From positions 7,874,001 to 7,938,000 of the forward strand of contig NZ_JAPNKA010000001.1 of assembly GCF_026626635.1 (NCBI RefSeq): DNA of 64,000 bases. The letters run 5' to 3'. The position numbers and the translations under genes were made by a program. The notes under the pieces were generated by a model. The model had not been told where the DNA came from, did not search any database, and saw only the letters and a list, made by a program, of their open reading frames with translations. Source of the DNA: Archangium lansingense. GTDB lineage: Bacteria; Myxococcota; Myxococcia; Myxococcales; Myxococcaceae. Shown here in pieces: positions 17,782 through 26,680 of this stretch (position 1 is its first letter; every line of letters starts with the position of its first letter).

Positions 17782-18897
17782 ATGGGGAAGTGTAATTGTC
17801 GCCAAGGGGAAAAAGTAATTGACGCTGGGCACCTGCTGGAGTCGGGCCCCGTGCCACTGACTCTCGATGACACCCTGGCTCGCAAGCACGGGCTGAAGGT
17901 GTTCGGCGCCGGAATGCACCATGACCCTCTGGCCAGCAGCCGCCACTACGCGGTGACCAGTTGGGGCCACTCCTGGGTGGTGCTGGCCGTACGTGTGCAA
18001 CTGCCCTGCATTCCGGGCCGCTTCTTCAGCCTGCCCATTCTCTTCCGTCTCTACCTCAATCAGAAGGCCGCGGCTCGCTGGCGCATGGCGTACCGCACCA
18101 GGCCCGAGCTGGCCGTCGAGCTGCTGGAGTGTCTGTGCAAGAGTTGCCCCGAGCGACACTTTCACGCGTACGCCGACTCCGCCTACGGTGGGCAGAGCGT
18201 GCTGGCACACCTGCCGGCCAATTGCGACCTCACCAGCCGCCTGCCTCTGGACGCGCGCCTGTACGCACCTGCTCCCGAGCATCGACCCGGTACTCGTGGC
18301 CGGCCTCGCAAGCGCGGCGAGCGCCTGCCCTCGCCGCGACAAATGCTCGAGCAGCAACAGGCACATCGCCTCACCCTGAAACTCTATGGCCGCCAGGACA
18401 AGGTGCGCCTGGTGGAGGCCGTGGCTCATTGGTACTCCGTGCCTCACCGTCCTCTCAAGGTGGTGGCCGTCGAGCCGCTGACGGGAGGCCGCCCCGTGCA
18501 AGCCTTCTATTCCACCGTGACGGACGAGCCCGCCGAGCAGGTGCTGGGTGGATACGCGGGGCGCTGGTCCATCGAAGAGGCCTTTCAGGGTAGCAAGAGC
18601 CACCTGGGCTTCGAGGAGCCGCAAGGCTGGAGTCGTCAGGCGGTGCGGCGTACCGCCCCCCTGGCCATGCTCCTCTACAGTCTCACGGTGCTGTGGTTCG
18701 CCCAGGAAGGGCACCGCCTCTACGAGCCACCCATCCGGTCCTGGTATCGACGAAAAGCACACCCCTCTTTCGCCGACATGCTCACCACCCTGCGCTACGC
18801 CTGCCTGCGCGCTGCGATTTCGTCGACCCCACAGGGCAAACAGGGTCGACAAAACCTCCTCCTGCTCCTGCCCGGCTCCCTGAAGGCAGCGGCTTGA
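17782..18897 (+). CDS. IS701/IS4-type DDE transposase, probably N-terminally truncated
   Basis: A 371-residue DDE transposase. It shows the first Asp in LTLDDTLARKHG, the second in AYADSAYGG and the Glu in WSIEEAFQGSKSHLG, so the catalytic triad looks intact. Relatives of about 430-450 residues carry an extra N-terminal region that is missing here. The first 15 or so codons (MGKCNCRQGEKV) look like flanking DNA rather than protein, so the real start is lost or uncertain. Its 3' end abuts an orphan reading frame on the minus strand that runs into the element. Confidence 0.75.
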   Translation: MGKCNCRQGEKVIDAGHLLESGPVPLTLDDTLARKHGLKVFGAGMHHDPLASSRHYAVTSWGHSWVVLAVRVQLPCIPGRFFSLPILFRLYLNQKAAARWRMAYRTRPELAVELLECLCKSCPERHFHAYADSAYGGQSVLAHLPANCDLTSRLPLDARLYAPAPEHRPGTRGRPRKRGERLPSPRQMLEQQQAHRLTLKLYGRQDKVRLVEAVAHWYSVPHRPLKVVAVEPLTGGRPVQAFYSTVTDEPAEQVLGGYAGRWSIEEAFQGSKSHLGFEEPQGWSRQAVRRTAPLAMLLYSLTVLWFAQEGHRLYEPPIRSWYRRKAHPSFADMLTTLRYACLRAAISSTPQGKQGRQNLLLLLPGSLKAAA

Positions 18898-19075
18898 ACG
18901 CCGCTAGAAAGTGCGAAACTCGAACTAAGTACCCCGCAACAAATCCAACAAGCACGTTCGCATTCACCGTCCCCAGGTGCATTGCGATCCGGCCAGATTC
19001 GAGATCACGCCGCATCTGGCTCAACGCATCCAGCAACATCACAGGACTCCTCTCAAATTCAACGATTTCTGGCAC
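18782..19075 (-). CDS. Small orphan protein, 3' end running into the IS701-like element
   Basis: From a GTG at 19,075 (AGAGG just upstream) the frame reads VPEIVEFERSPVMLLDAL and then SGRIAMHLGTVNANVLVGF, which looks like true coding sequence. After about 18,910 it continues in the transposase 3' region and is probably artefactual. It overlaps the end of the CdiI-like gene. ATG at 19,042 is an alternative start. It may be the remains of another immunity or toxin gene cut by the transposon. Family unknown. Confidence 0.3.
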   Translation of the reverse strand: MPEIVEFERSPVMLLDALSQMRRDLESGRIAMHLGTVNANVLVGFVAGYLVRVSHFLAAFKPLPSGSRAGAGGGFVDPVCPVGSTKSQRAGRRSAGW

Positions 19076-19256
19076 GTGCCTCTTCCAGAGCACGCACCCA
19101 GTCGGCCCAATGGGCCGGGTCCATGGGCTGGCCGTCCTCACCCATTTGAAGCCCCGAAAGCAAATCTCCCAAAGACTCTGGCCTACCTACTCGGCTCCAA
19201 TAATCCTCGAGAAAGATAGCCATTGCCTTGAAAGCAGTCTTTTCATCTGTTTGCAT
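19059..19256 (-). CDS. CdiI-like small immunity protein (CdiI_2 type)
   Basis: A 65-residue acidic protein. Its layout, AFKAMAIFLEDYW, then GDLLSGLQMGEDGQPMDP, then AHWADWVRALEEA, matches the short contact-dependent-growth-inhibition immunity family remembered as CdiI_2. The start ATG at 19,256 has GAGG 5 nt upstream. It follows the RHS3-proximal gene by 35 bp on the same strand. No matching toxin C-terminus is adjacent, so it is probably an orphan immunity gene kept after toxin replacement. Confidence 0.6.
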   Translation of the reverse strand: MQTDEKTAFKAMAIFLEDYWSRVGRPESLGDLLSGLQMGEDGQPMDPAHWADWVRALEEARARNR

Positions 19257-19291
19257 ATCGCCTCAGCAGGTCGACTAGCGGCCTTGGGGCA

Positions 19292-19660
19292 TCATTGATG
19301 ACAGCGCTCCCGAAATCGGGCCGCCCCACTTATTTTGCGGCAGTTGTCATCCCCCACAACGAGCCTCCTGCCCGTAGGGCCTATCGTCTCGCTCATGCAT
19401 TCAGTCAGTCCATTGGCGAACCATCGGCGGTGAACTGTGCCATCCGGGAGCGTCTCCTCGCGAAAGACGGCACCGTCCACACCGACGCTGCATTGACGAA
19501 CGCGCACCGCAGCGTCATTGCTGAGACGGCATCGATAAAAGCCCTGCGGCACTCCCAGATCGCTCCGCGACACGTACAGCCAATAGGGCCGCAACATCAG
19601 AAAACACCCCACCATCGTGGCGACCATCAAACTTCCCAGCGCGGGCGTGAGCCATTTCAT
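19292..19660 (-). CDS. Small membrane-anchored protein downstream of RHS3, candidate immunity
   Basis: A 122-residue protein with N-terminal hydrophobic segment MKWLTPALGSLMVATMVGCFLML. This is a signal anchor, or an atypical lipobox at MVGC. A soluble region with four further cysteines follows (YRCRL, RQCSV, TECMS, DNCRK), expected outside the cytoplasm. I took the ATG at 19,660 over an upstream TTG. It lies 155 bp after the RHS3 stop, so coupling is looser than at RHS1 and RHS2. The immunity role is inferred from position only; no family recognised. Confidence 0.5.
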   Translation of the reverse strand: MKWLTPALGSLMVATMVGCFLMLRPYWLYVSRSDLGVPQGFYRCRLSNDAAVRVRQCSVGVDGAVFREETLPDGTVHRRWFANGLTECMSETIGPTGRRLVVGDDNCRKISGAARFRERCHQ

Positions 19661-19815
19661 TCGCGTTCCCAAACCCTACACGAGTGGTTACACAGCCCTC
19701 AAAACCTTCAGGCGCGACCCATCGAAGACCGGGTGGCATCTTCCTGCATGAGACCGTTGCGCGCCCCATCTCCCAGTGGAGGGCCAACGCCCCACTGGGA
19801 GAATCCGCCGTTTCT

Positions 19816-22800
19816 TCAGAAAAGGCGCGGGAAGAGAGCCGCCACGGAGTGTCCACCCGTGCCAGTCAACCCCTCTACCTGGCCGGCAAGTGGGTTCGTC
19901 GCAGTCATGTTGAAGTAGTTCCCGCTCAGGTACAGGTAGCCAGGGCCCACACCGAATTCGGTCCGGAGGAAGCCCGCGGCATCGTGCAGCACAGAGTGCA
20001 CCCTCACTCCCGGGATCCACCCCGTCGCCGCGTCCAGCATTCGCGTCGCCACCCCACCGCTCGGACCCACCAGCCCTCCCGTGCTGTTGAGGGCAACCGC
20101 CTCCTGCGCGGTGAGCGCGTTATTCGTTATCTTCTTCACCACCTCCCCGTACTGCTTCTGCCACGGCGTCCAGCTCGAATCGTCGAGCAACGCCTTGTTC
20201 TCGGGCGACAGTGCCTTGAGCTTGGCGTCCTTCAACGCCTCGATTCTCGCCTGATCTTCGCTGGTGATGCGTTTACTCAGCTTGTCGGCACCCTTTTCGA
20301 TGTTCTCGTCGAGCTGTTTGAACTCGTGGAACAAGCTCTGGGCGGTGTAGGCCCATCCAATGGCTTGCTTCAGCTTGGGATCCAAGGGGCTGACGGGCGA
20401 GGTAAGGGCCGAAGTGGTACCTCCTACCCAGGCGGCCTGCGCCGTGCCGGCGTTGCCCAGGAAGCCGGCCCCGAAGGTGTACGCGGAGGCCGCGCCCAGC
20501 AACACGCCACCAATGCTCATCAGCATCGGATCCTCGAGGATGTAGCCAACCGTCATGGTGGCCGCACCGATGACGGAGATGACGAAGGCGGTGCCAGCGA
20601 AGCCGGTGGCCACGCCCACGCTGACGGCGGTGGCGATGGCGGCCACCACGGGGACGTGGCCCGTGGGGTCAATGTTCGAAATGGGGTTGTTGTAGACGTA
20701 GGCGTAGCGGTTGAACGCCTGCGGGTTGGCCGCGGAGGGGACGAGGCTGTCCGGAGAGATGAAGCGCCCCAGCTTCGGATCGTAGTACCGGGCGTTCATG
20801 TAGATGAGGCCCGTCTCGTCGGTGACGTGACCGCCGTAACCGAGGGTATTGGAGGCGGAAGACGAGGCGGCCACCACGGCACCGAAGGGGGCGTAGTCGT
20901 AGCTGGCCACCTTGACGCCAGCCTGGTTGGTGATGGCGCGGACGGAGCCCAGGTGATCCTGGTGGTACCAGTAGACCCCCGAGGCGTCTCGCCTGGCCAC
21001 CAGGAGCGTGCCCGCGTAGTAGGAGCGCGTCAGCCCGTTGGGCCCCAGCTCGAGCAACGGCCCGAAGTAGCGCGTGATGCCGGAGGGGTCCGACTTCACC
21101 AACCGCTGGCCGTCCGCGTCGTAGGCGAAGGAGGTGGTGCCACGCGCGGTGATGACCTTCGCCAGCCGGTCATCACTGTCCCACTCGAGGGTGCGGCCGT
21201 CGCCGGACAGCAGGTTGCCATTGGCGTCGTAGAGATACGAAGTGCCTCCCGCGGACGTGACGGCGTGGCGGTGCTGACCATCCGAATAGGCATGGCCGCC
21301 AAGCTGCGAGCTCCAGGTGATGTTCCCCAACGCGTCGTAGGAGAAGGACTGGGCCTGGGCTCCCGAGGTGCCCGTGAGCCGGTTCAGCTCGTCATAGGTA
21401 TACGAGAGGTTGGAGAAGGAGTTGCTGGCGGAGGTCATCGACGTCACGCGCCCGCCCGCGTCGTAGCCGTAGCTGGCCTGGTAGAGGAGACCGGCTGGCC
21501 CTGTCACACTCGCATCCTTCAGCCACTGCCGCGTGTCCGAGTAGTTGAAACGGGCCGTCGTTCCATTGGCATACGTGGCCGACACCAACTGGCCCCGGCC
21601 GTTGTAGCTGAAGCCATTGACGTAGCCGCTCACGCTCGCCAGCCGCCCCTGGGCGTCGTATCCGTACGTCACCCGCTCGCCATCCGGGTACGTCACCGAG
21701 GCCATCCGCCCCGTCACGTCATACCCGTACTGCAGCGTGTAGCAGTACCCGCTCACGCACTTCGTGGTGGACGTCACCCGCCCCGCGAAGTCGTAGCTGC
21801 GCGACTCGCTGCCCGACGGGAATACCAGAGACGTCACCGCGCCCTGGCTCGCTCCATGGCCCGCTTCATCGTGCGTCCACTGGGACTTCCTCCCGTCCGC
21901 CAGCGTCTTCGTCAGCGCGCGCCCCACCACATCGTACGTGTACGTCGTGGTCTGCCCCTTCGCGTCGCGCCGCGTGAGGAGGTGCCCGCTCTCGTCGTAC
22001 GTATAGCTGCTGCAGCCCGTGTCCGGGTCGCACCCCGTGAGCTTGCGCCCGAGTGAATCCCACGTGACGGTGGTGGCGTTGCCCGCCGCGTCCGTCACCC
22101 GGATGAGGTTGCCGAGCAGATCATACCGGTAGGCGGTGTACTGGTAGGTGGTGCCATTCTTCTCGCGCACCTGTGTCATCTGGCCGTAGGCGTCGAACCA
22201 GGTCACCTGCTCCTGGCCGAGCTCGTTGTAGCTGGTGACGGAGCCATTGCCGTAGGCGCGCTGGCCTCGGGTCCCATCCGGGTTGGTGACCGTGCGCAGC
22301 CGGCCCAGCCCGTCGAAGGAGAACACCTGGTATTGGGGCGTCTCCCCAGGGCCATACCAGGAGGACTTCTTCCACACCCGCGTGGAGCCGTCGTTGTAGT
22401 GCGTCTCCTGGACGAGGCCGCCCTCCTTCACCGTCTTGTAGCGGCGCCCCATTCCGTCCTCGTACACCTCCGTCCACAGGCCGTCCGCCGTGCTGTCGGA
22501 GAAGGTCTGGCGGATGCGCTGCAGGTTGGGGTTGCCCCAATCCAGGTAGGCGAAGGACTCGGTGCTGCCATCCGGCAGCCTCGTCTGCAGCGGCCGGCCG
22601 AGCGCATCATGGGTATAGGTGGTGGTGTTCCCATTGATGTCCGTCTCGGACTTCACCAGGCTCAGCACCCCATCCCACGTCTTCGTCGAGCACTGTCCGA
22701 GGGCGTTGCACCGCCGCGTCTCCTGGAGGTGGTAGGTGCCATCGAACTCGTGCGTCGTGGTAGCGCCCCGCTCGTCCGTCTCCGACGTCCGGTTGCCCCA

Positions 22801-25632
22801 CGCGTCGTACCCGAAGCCGCGGGTGATGTAGCCCCCCGTCTGGTTGTTCCAGGCCCGCTGCCGCGACAGACGGCCCACCGTCGGCGCCGCCGCGTACGTC
22901 CCATTGCCGTCATACTCGTTGAGCGTCTGCTTCAGCAGCGTCCCCGTGGTCCCCACCCCCGCGTAGATGTTCTCGTACGCAGGCAGGCCCACGATGTATG
23001 CCGTCTTGTTCGGATACAGGCCCCGCAGGGATGTCCGCTCGTCCCCCGCCGCGTCGTAGTCCCCGTGCTCGTACGTCAGATAGCCGTTTCCGTACTCGTC
23101 ATAGCCAATCTGCAGCAGCGTCCTGCGGCACGAGGCCGACAGGTTGCACTCGTACTCCCATCGCTGCGTCATCAGTGACGTGTAGGGAGGCGCGGCGTTC
23201 TCCGAATACCCAAACGTCGAGTATTTGTAGATGTTGCCAGCGGCATCGCGGTGGTACGTCACCTCGGGCTTACTGATGCAGCCGACGTGCTGGTGGTAGT
23301 ACGTCTCCGTGTAGTTGCCCGCCGCATCCAGCACCGACGTCACCTTCCGGTAGCCCAGCAACCGCCGCTCCAATGATGACCAGAGCGCCCCCGTGTACTT
23401 GTAGCTCGTCGTCGACGAGCTTCCCCTCCCATCGGACGTCGTGACCGCGGTCACCGTCTGCAGGAGCATGCCCACCGGCAGGTAGGTATTCGCCCAGGCC
23501 GAAGACGGTGCGTACGACACCGCCGTCGTCCCGCCCAGGCCATTGGACACGGACGAGAGGAGGTCCGGCGTGGCGCCAGCGCCGAGGAAGAGGCGGTTGG
23601 TGCCCGCGGTGGGCCAGTAGACGTAGACGTCGCTCTTGCCGTCGCCGTTGTAGTCCCCCACGTGCATCGCATGCGCATCGTTGCCGTTGAGGGCCGCGGC
23701 CCCGATCGGGTCCGAGTACTGCGTGAACGTGCCGTTGCCGTTGCTCAGGAAGAGGCGGTTGGTACCCGCAGTGGGCCAGTAGACGTAGACGTCGCTCCTG
23801 CCATCGCCGTTGTAGTCCCCCACGTGCATCGCGTGCGCATCGTTGCCATTGAGGGCCGCGGCCCCGATTGGGTCCGAGTACTGGGTGAACGTACCGTTAC
23901 CGTTGCTGACGAAGAGGCGGTTGGTACCCGCGGTGGGCCAGTAGACGTAGACGTCGCTCTTGCCGTCGCCGTTGTAGTCCCCCACGTGCATCGCGTGCGC
24001 ATCCGTGCCGTTGAGGGCCGCGGCACCGATTGGGTCCGAGTACTGCGTGAACGTGCCGTTGCCGTTGCTGACGAAGAGGCGGTTGGTACCCGCAGTGGGC
24101 CAGTAGACGTAGACGTCGCTCCTGCCATCGCCGTTGTAGTCCCCCACGTACATCGTGTGCGCATCCGTGCCGTTGAGGGACGCGGCACCGATCGGGTCCG
24201 AGTACTGGGTGAACGTGCCGTTGCCGTTGCTCAGGAAGAGGCGGTTGGTGCCCGCGGTGGGCCAGTAGACGTAGACGTCGCTCCTGCCGTCGCCGTTGTA
24301 GTCCCCCACATGCATCGCGTGTGCATCGGTGCCATTGAGAGACGCGACCCCGATCGGGTCCGAGTACTGGGTGAACGTGCCGTTGCCGTTGCTGACGAAG
24401 AGGCGGTTGGTACCCGCGGTGGGCCAGTAGACGTAGACGTCGCTCTTGCCGTCGCCGTTGTAGTCCCCCACGTGCATCGTGTGCGCATCGGTGCCGTTGA
24501 GAGACGCGGCCCCGATCGGGTCCAGGTACTGGGTGAACGTACCGTTGCCGTTGCTCAGGAAGAGGCGGTTGGTGCCCGCGGTGGGCCAGTAGACGTAGAC
24601 GTCGTGCCTGCCGTCGCCGTTGAAGTCCCCCGCGTGCATCGCGTGCGCATCGTTGCCGTTGAGCGCCGTGGCCCCGATCGCGTCCGGGTACTGCGTGAAT
24701 GCCAGGCCGCTGGCGGTGTAGCCGTAGCTCATCGCCGGCAGAGCCGTGCCGCCGGTCACCGTCCCCGATGCATCGAGGCTCGCATCCTTCCCAAACTGCT
24801 GAACGCTCGCCAGCAACGAGCGCGACGTCCCTCCGCTCGCCGTGTATGCCAGCTTGTACGCACGCACCCGCGAGCCGGAAACCTGCACATCGATCGTCTT
24901 CAGCCGGTAGCTCGTCCGCCCCAGGCTCCTCCCATCCGCGAACGTAGTGACGTCAGGTCGGCCCTCGCGGTGGAGCGTCACCGTCGTGCCGTTGTACGCC
25001 ACACTCGACGGGTAGCAGTCGAGGTGCGGACTGCCGTCGCACCACCAGCCATACGTGACGATGTTGCCGTTCGTATCGGCGACGCGTGCGAGACCCCAGC
25101 GGAACGTGCCGCCCGAGGTCGTGTAGAGCGCGTCATACGTGGCCTTCGTGCCATCCTTCTGGGTGATCTCCCAGCGATTGCTCGCACCGTCGTACTTGAT
25201 TCGTAGATAGTTCTCGATCTTCGCCGAATGCGTGCCACCCGTGGTGCAGCTCGGGCTCGTGCTCCCCGAGGCGCACGGGAAGAGCTCCTGGCCGTCGAGG
25301 ATGTAGATGTCGGAACCGTTGTAGCCCGGGGCTCCCTTTCCCGGATTCGTGCGCTCGAGCACGCTGAACCCTTGCAGACGCCAGCCCACTCCCACGAAGC
25401 CATTCCCGCTCGATGAGTTGTAGGCCAGGCTCAGCTTCGGCTCGATGCCGTGAAAGCGTGGCGCCTCGAGAGGAATGTGCTCCTGATAGCCTCCGTAGAA
25501 GGTGTTCACACCGTCGCCGTTACGGCCAGCCTGCTCAGTAGCAGCAGCCGGGCCCGGGACGAGCGTGAGCACTGCGAGGAGAAGCAACGAAGCCGACCGG
25601 AGATTCCAATTGGATGCCGCCGCAGAGCCCAT
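19816..25632 (-). CDS. SpvB/TcdB-like RHS protein with VCBS repeats (RHS3)
   Basis: A 1,938-residue exported protein whose signal peptide ends LLLLAVLTLVPGPAAA. A SpvB-type N-terminal region (YQEHIPLEAPRFHGIEPKLSLAYNS) comes first. Seven 54-residue VCBS/FG-GAP repeats follow (about residues 304-684; DYNGDGKSDVYVYWP), then YD repeats to YYDPKLGRFISPD and DPTGH. The 279-residue C-terminus begins with about 75 hydrophobic residues and then a helical linker. It ends with VHSVLHDAAGFL..GVGPGY, where the His-Asp pair faintly recalls bacterial phospholipase A2-type toxins; this is weak. The start at 25,632 is supported by GAGAGG and an extended -10 element 26 bp upstream. It differs from RHS1 and RHS2 in architecture and is a separate lineage. 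Confidence 0.85.
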   Translation of the reverse strand: MGSAAASNWNLRSASLLLLAVLTLVPGPAAATEQAGRNGDGVNTFYGGYQEHIPLEAPRFHGIEPKLSLAYNSSSGNGFVGVGWRLQGFSVLERTNPGKGAPGYNGSDIYILDGQELFPCASGSTSPSCTTGGTHSAKIENYLRIKYDGASNRWEITQKDGTKATYDALYTTSGGTFRWGLARVADTNGNIVTYGWWCDGSPHLDCYPSSVAYNGTTVTLHREGRPDVTTFADGRSLGRTSYRLKTIDVQVSGSRVRAYKLAYTASGGTSRSLLASVQQFGKDASLDASGTVTGGTALPAMSYGYTASGLAFTQYPDAIGATALNGNDAHAMHAGDFNGDGRHDVYVYWPTAGTNRLFLSNGNGTFTQYLDPIGAASLNGTDAHTMHVGDYNGDGKSDVYVYWPTAGTNRLFVSNGNGTFTQYSDPIGVASLNGTDAHAMHVGDYNGDGRSDVYVYWPTAGTNRLFLSNGNGTFTQYSDPIGAASLNGTDAHTMYVGDYNGDGRSDVYVYWPTAGTNRLFVSNGNGTFTQYSDPIGAAALNGTDAHAMHVGDYNGDGKSDVYVYWPTAGTNRLFVSNGNGTFTQYSDPIGAAALNGNDAHAMHVGDYNGDGRSDVYVYWPTAGTNRLFLSNGNGTFTQYSDPIGAAALNGNDAHAMHVGDYNGDGKSDVYVYWPTAGTNRLFLGAGATPDLLSSVSNGLGGTTAVSYAPSSAWANTYLPVGMLLQTVTAVTTSDGRGSSSTTSYKYTGALWSSLERRLLGYRKVTSVLDAAGNYTETYYHQHVGCISKPEVTYHRDAAGNIYKYSTFGYSENAAPPYTSLMTQRWEYECNLSASCRRTLLQIGYDEYGNGYLTYEHGDYDAAGDERTSLRGLYPNKTAYIVGLPAYENIYAGVGTTGTLLKQTLNEYDGNGTYAAAPTVGRLSRQRAWNNQTGGYITRGFGYDAWGNRTSETDERGATTTHEFDGTYHLQETRRCNALGQCSTKTWDGVLSLVKSETDINGNTTTYTHDALGRPLQTRLPDGSTESFAYLDWGNPNLQRIRQTFSDSTADGLWTEVYEDGMGRRYKTVKEGGLVQETHYNDGSTRVWKKSSWYGPGETPQYQVFSFDGLGRLRTVTNPDGTRGQRAYGNGSVTSYNELGQEQVTWFDAYGQMTQVREKNGTTYQYTAYRYDLLGNLIRVTDAAGNATTVTWDSLGRKLTGCDPDTGCSSYTYDESGHLLTRRDAKGQTTTYTYDVVGRALTKTLADGRKSQWTHDEAGHGASQGAVTSLVFPSGSESRSYDFAGRVTSTTKCVSGYCYTLQYGYDVTGRMASVTYPDGERVTYGYDAQGRLASVSGYVNGFSYNGRGQLVSATYANGTTARFNYSDTRQWLKDASVTGPAGLLYQASYGYDAGGRVTSMTSASNSFSNLSYTYDELNRLTGTSGAQAQSFSYDALGNITWSSQLGGHAYSDGQHRHAVTSAGGTSYLYDANGNLLSGDGRTLEWDSDDRLAKVITARGTTSFAYDADGQRLVKSDPSGITRYFGPLLELGPNGLTRSYYAGTLLVARRDASGVYWYHQDHLGSVRAITNQAGVKVASYDYAPFGAVVAASSSASNTLGYGGHVTDETGLIYMNARYYDPKLGRFISPDSLVPSAANPQAFNRYAYVYNNPISNIDPTGHVPVVAAIATAVSVGVATGFAGTAFVISVIGAATMTVGYILEDPMLMSIGGVLLGAASAYTFGAGFLGNAGTAQAAWVGGTTSALTSPVSPLDPKLKQAIGWAYTAQSLFHEFKQLDENIEKGADKLSKRITSEDQARIEALKDAKLKALSPENKALLDDSSWTPWQKQYGEVVKKITNNALTAQEAVALNSTGGLVGPSGGVATRMLDAATGWIPGVRVHSVLHDAAGFLRTEFGVGPGYLYLSGNYFNMTATNPLAGQVEGLTGTGGHSVAALFPRLF
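23580..24720 (-). repeat. Seven tandem 162-bp in-frame VCBS/FG-GAP repeats
   Basis: The marker GAAGAGGCGGTTGGT recurs at 23,587, 23,749, 23,911, 24,073, 24,235, 24,397 and 24,559, exactly 162 bp apart. Each unit encodes 54 residues with a DxNGDGxxD calcium-binding loop. Copies differ by only a few bases, mostly silent or at A/S, K/R, L/V positions, which points to recent expansion or homogenisation. Confidence 0.95.
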
Positions 25633-25655
25633 GGTTTTCCTCTCAGCTGAGCGAA

Positions 25656-25675
25656 GCATTGTACCACGGCGGTAC
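25656..25675 (-). promoter_or_regulatory. Candidate RHS3 promoter with overlapping palindrome
   Basis: On the minus strand TGGTACAAT forms an extended -10 (TACAAT at 25,663-25,658), 26 bp before the RHS3 ATG. A perfect inverted repeat GTACC-5-GGTAC (25,661-25,675) overlaps it and could be an operator. I see no good -35, as is usual for extended -10 promoters. Confidence 0.4.
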
Positions 25676-25788
25676 CTCGCATCGTTCGCATGGCCCTGGG
25701 GAGCGGCTACATACGGCGAGGCCCGTCCCACCTGGCTCATGGCGGAACGGGCCCTCGTCGTTTCAGCAAGCTGCTGCGGTGCTGGACG

Positions 25789-26664
25789 TCAGCTCTCGCC
25801 GTAGTAGCCGCGGCGGATGGACTTCTTCTTCAGCCCCTTGATGAAGCTCTGCGCCAGCGAGGGCACGAGCACGGGACCGATGCGGCCCAGCATCGACCAG
25901 GTCCACCACCACAGGTTCGTGGAGATGGACGTGTCCACCGTTAGGACGCGGTGCCACCAGCCGTAGGGGATGTAGAGGATCTCCCCGGCTTCCAGCACGA
26001 AGTCGTAGTCGGGCTCCACGTTGTTGGGCAGCACGTCCGGATTGCCGCCCGAGGGCGCCAGGTCGTACTGGCTCACCACGGACCAGACGAAGTCCAGCTT
26101 CATGGGACGCAGCTGTGCATCCCGAGCCGGCGAGTAGAGCTGCCACCGCTTGCTGCCCACGATCTGCGCGTGCAGGTTGTGCGCTCGGTCCAGGTGGAGT
26201 TGGGTGAATGTGCCGGGCGGCCCCATGAAGAACAGCTGCTCCGTCATGCGCTTCTCGGAGGCATAGTCCGGGAAGCGAAGGTCGTTCAGCAGCTCGGGCA
26301 GGACGGCGTACATGTCCTTGCCAATGAGGTAGCCCACATCCGGAGTGTTCTTCTCCTGGAGCGAGTCCACGTACTCGCGCAGCTTCATCTTGCGGACGGT
26401 GCCGGCGCGCTTCACGCCCGTCTGGCTCTGGGCATCCTCGGTGTACTTGAGCCACTCCACCGTCACGGTGGCGTCGCCGTGCGCGGTGCGGAACCAGTCG
26501 GCCGTCCACTTCTTCGTGGAGGGCCAGTCCTTCATCGCATCGACGAAGATGACGGGTTTCTCCAGGGAGCCGATGGTTGAGTAGAACTCCTGGCGGGACA
26601 TCATCGGAATGCGCTCGAGCGTCTTCGTCGGCTCGGCGCGCTTTGTCGCGGCGCTGGTGCTCAT
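25789..26664 (-). CDS. JmjC/cupin_8-type Fe(II)/2-oxoglutarate oxygenase
   Basis: A 291-residue cupin-like JmjC-domain protein. The metal facial triad is readable as His157 and Asp159 (QLHLDRAHN) and His238 (GWWHRV), and Lys172 (GSKRWQLYSP) is placed to hold 2-oxoglutarate. The family hydroxylates proteins or small molecules. It is the last gene of the NRPS/PKS operon, starting 16 bp after the preceding gene, so a tailoring hydroxylation of the product is the likely role. Typical members act on protein side chains, so a carrier-bound intermediate or a self-protection target is also possible. No signal peptide, so cytoplasmic. Confidence 0.8.
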   Translation of the reverse strand: MSTSAATKRAEPTKTLERIPMMSRQEFYSTIGSLEKPVIFVDAMKDWPSTKKWTADWFRTAHGDATVTVEWLKYTEDAQSQTGVKRAGTVRKMKLREYVDSLQEKNTPDVGYLIGKDMYAVLPELLNDLRFPDYASEKRMTEQLFFMGPPGTFTQLHLDRAHNLHAQIVGSKRWQLYSPARDAQLRPMKLDFVWSVVSQYDLAPSGGNPDVLPNNVEPDYDFVLEAGEILYIPYGWWHRVLTVDTSISTNLWWWTWSMLGRIGPVLVPSLAQSFIKGLKKKSIRRGYYGES

Positions 26665-26680
26665 GGGGCTCCCGGCCTTT

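Noticed and set aside
23580..24720. Regular repeat array as a possible CRISPR.
   Set aside because: The period is 162 bp with no spacers, in frame, and encodes VCBS protein repeats.
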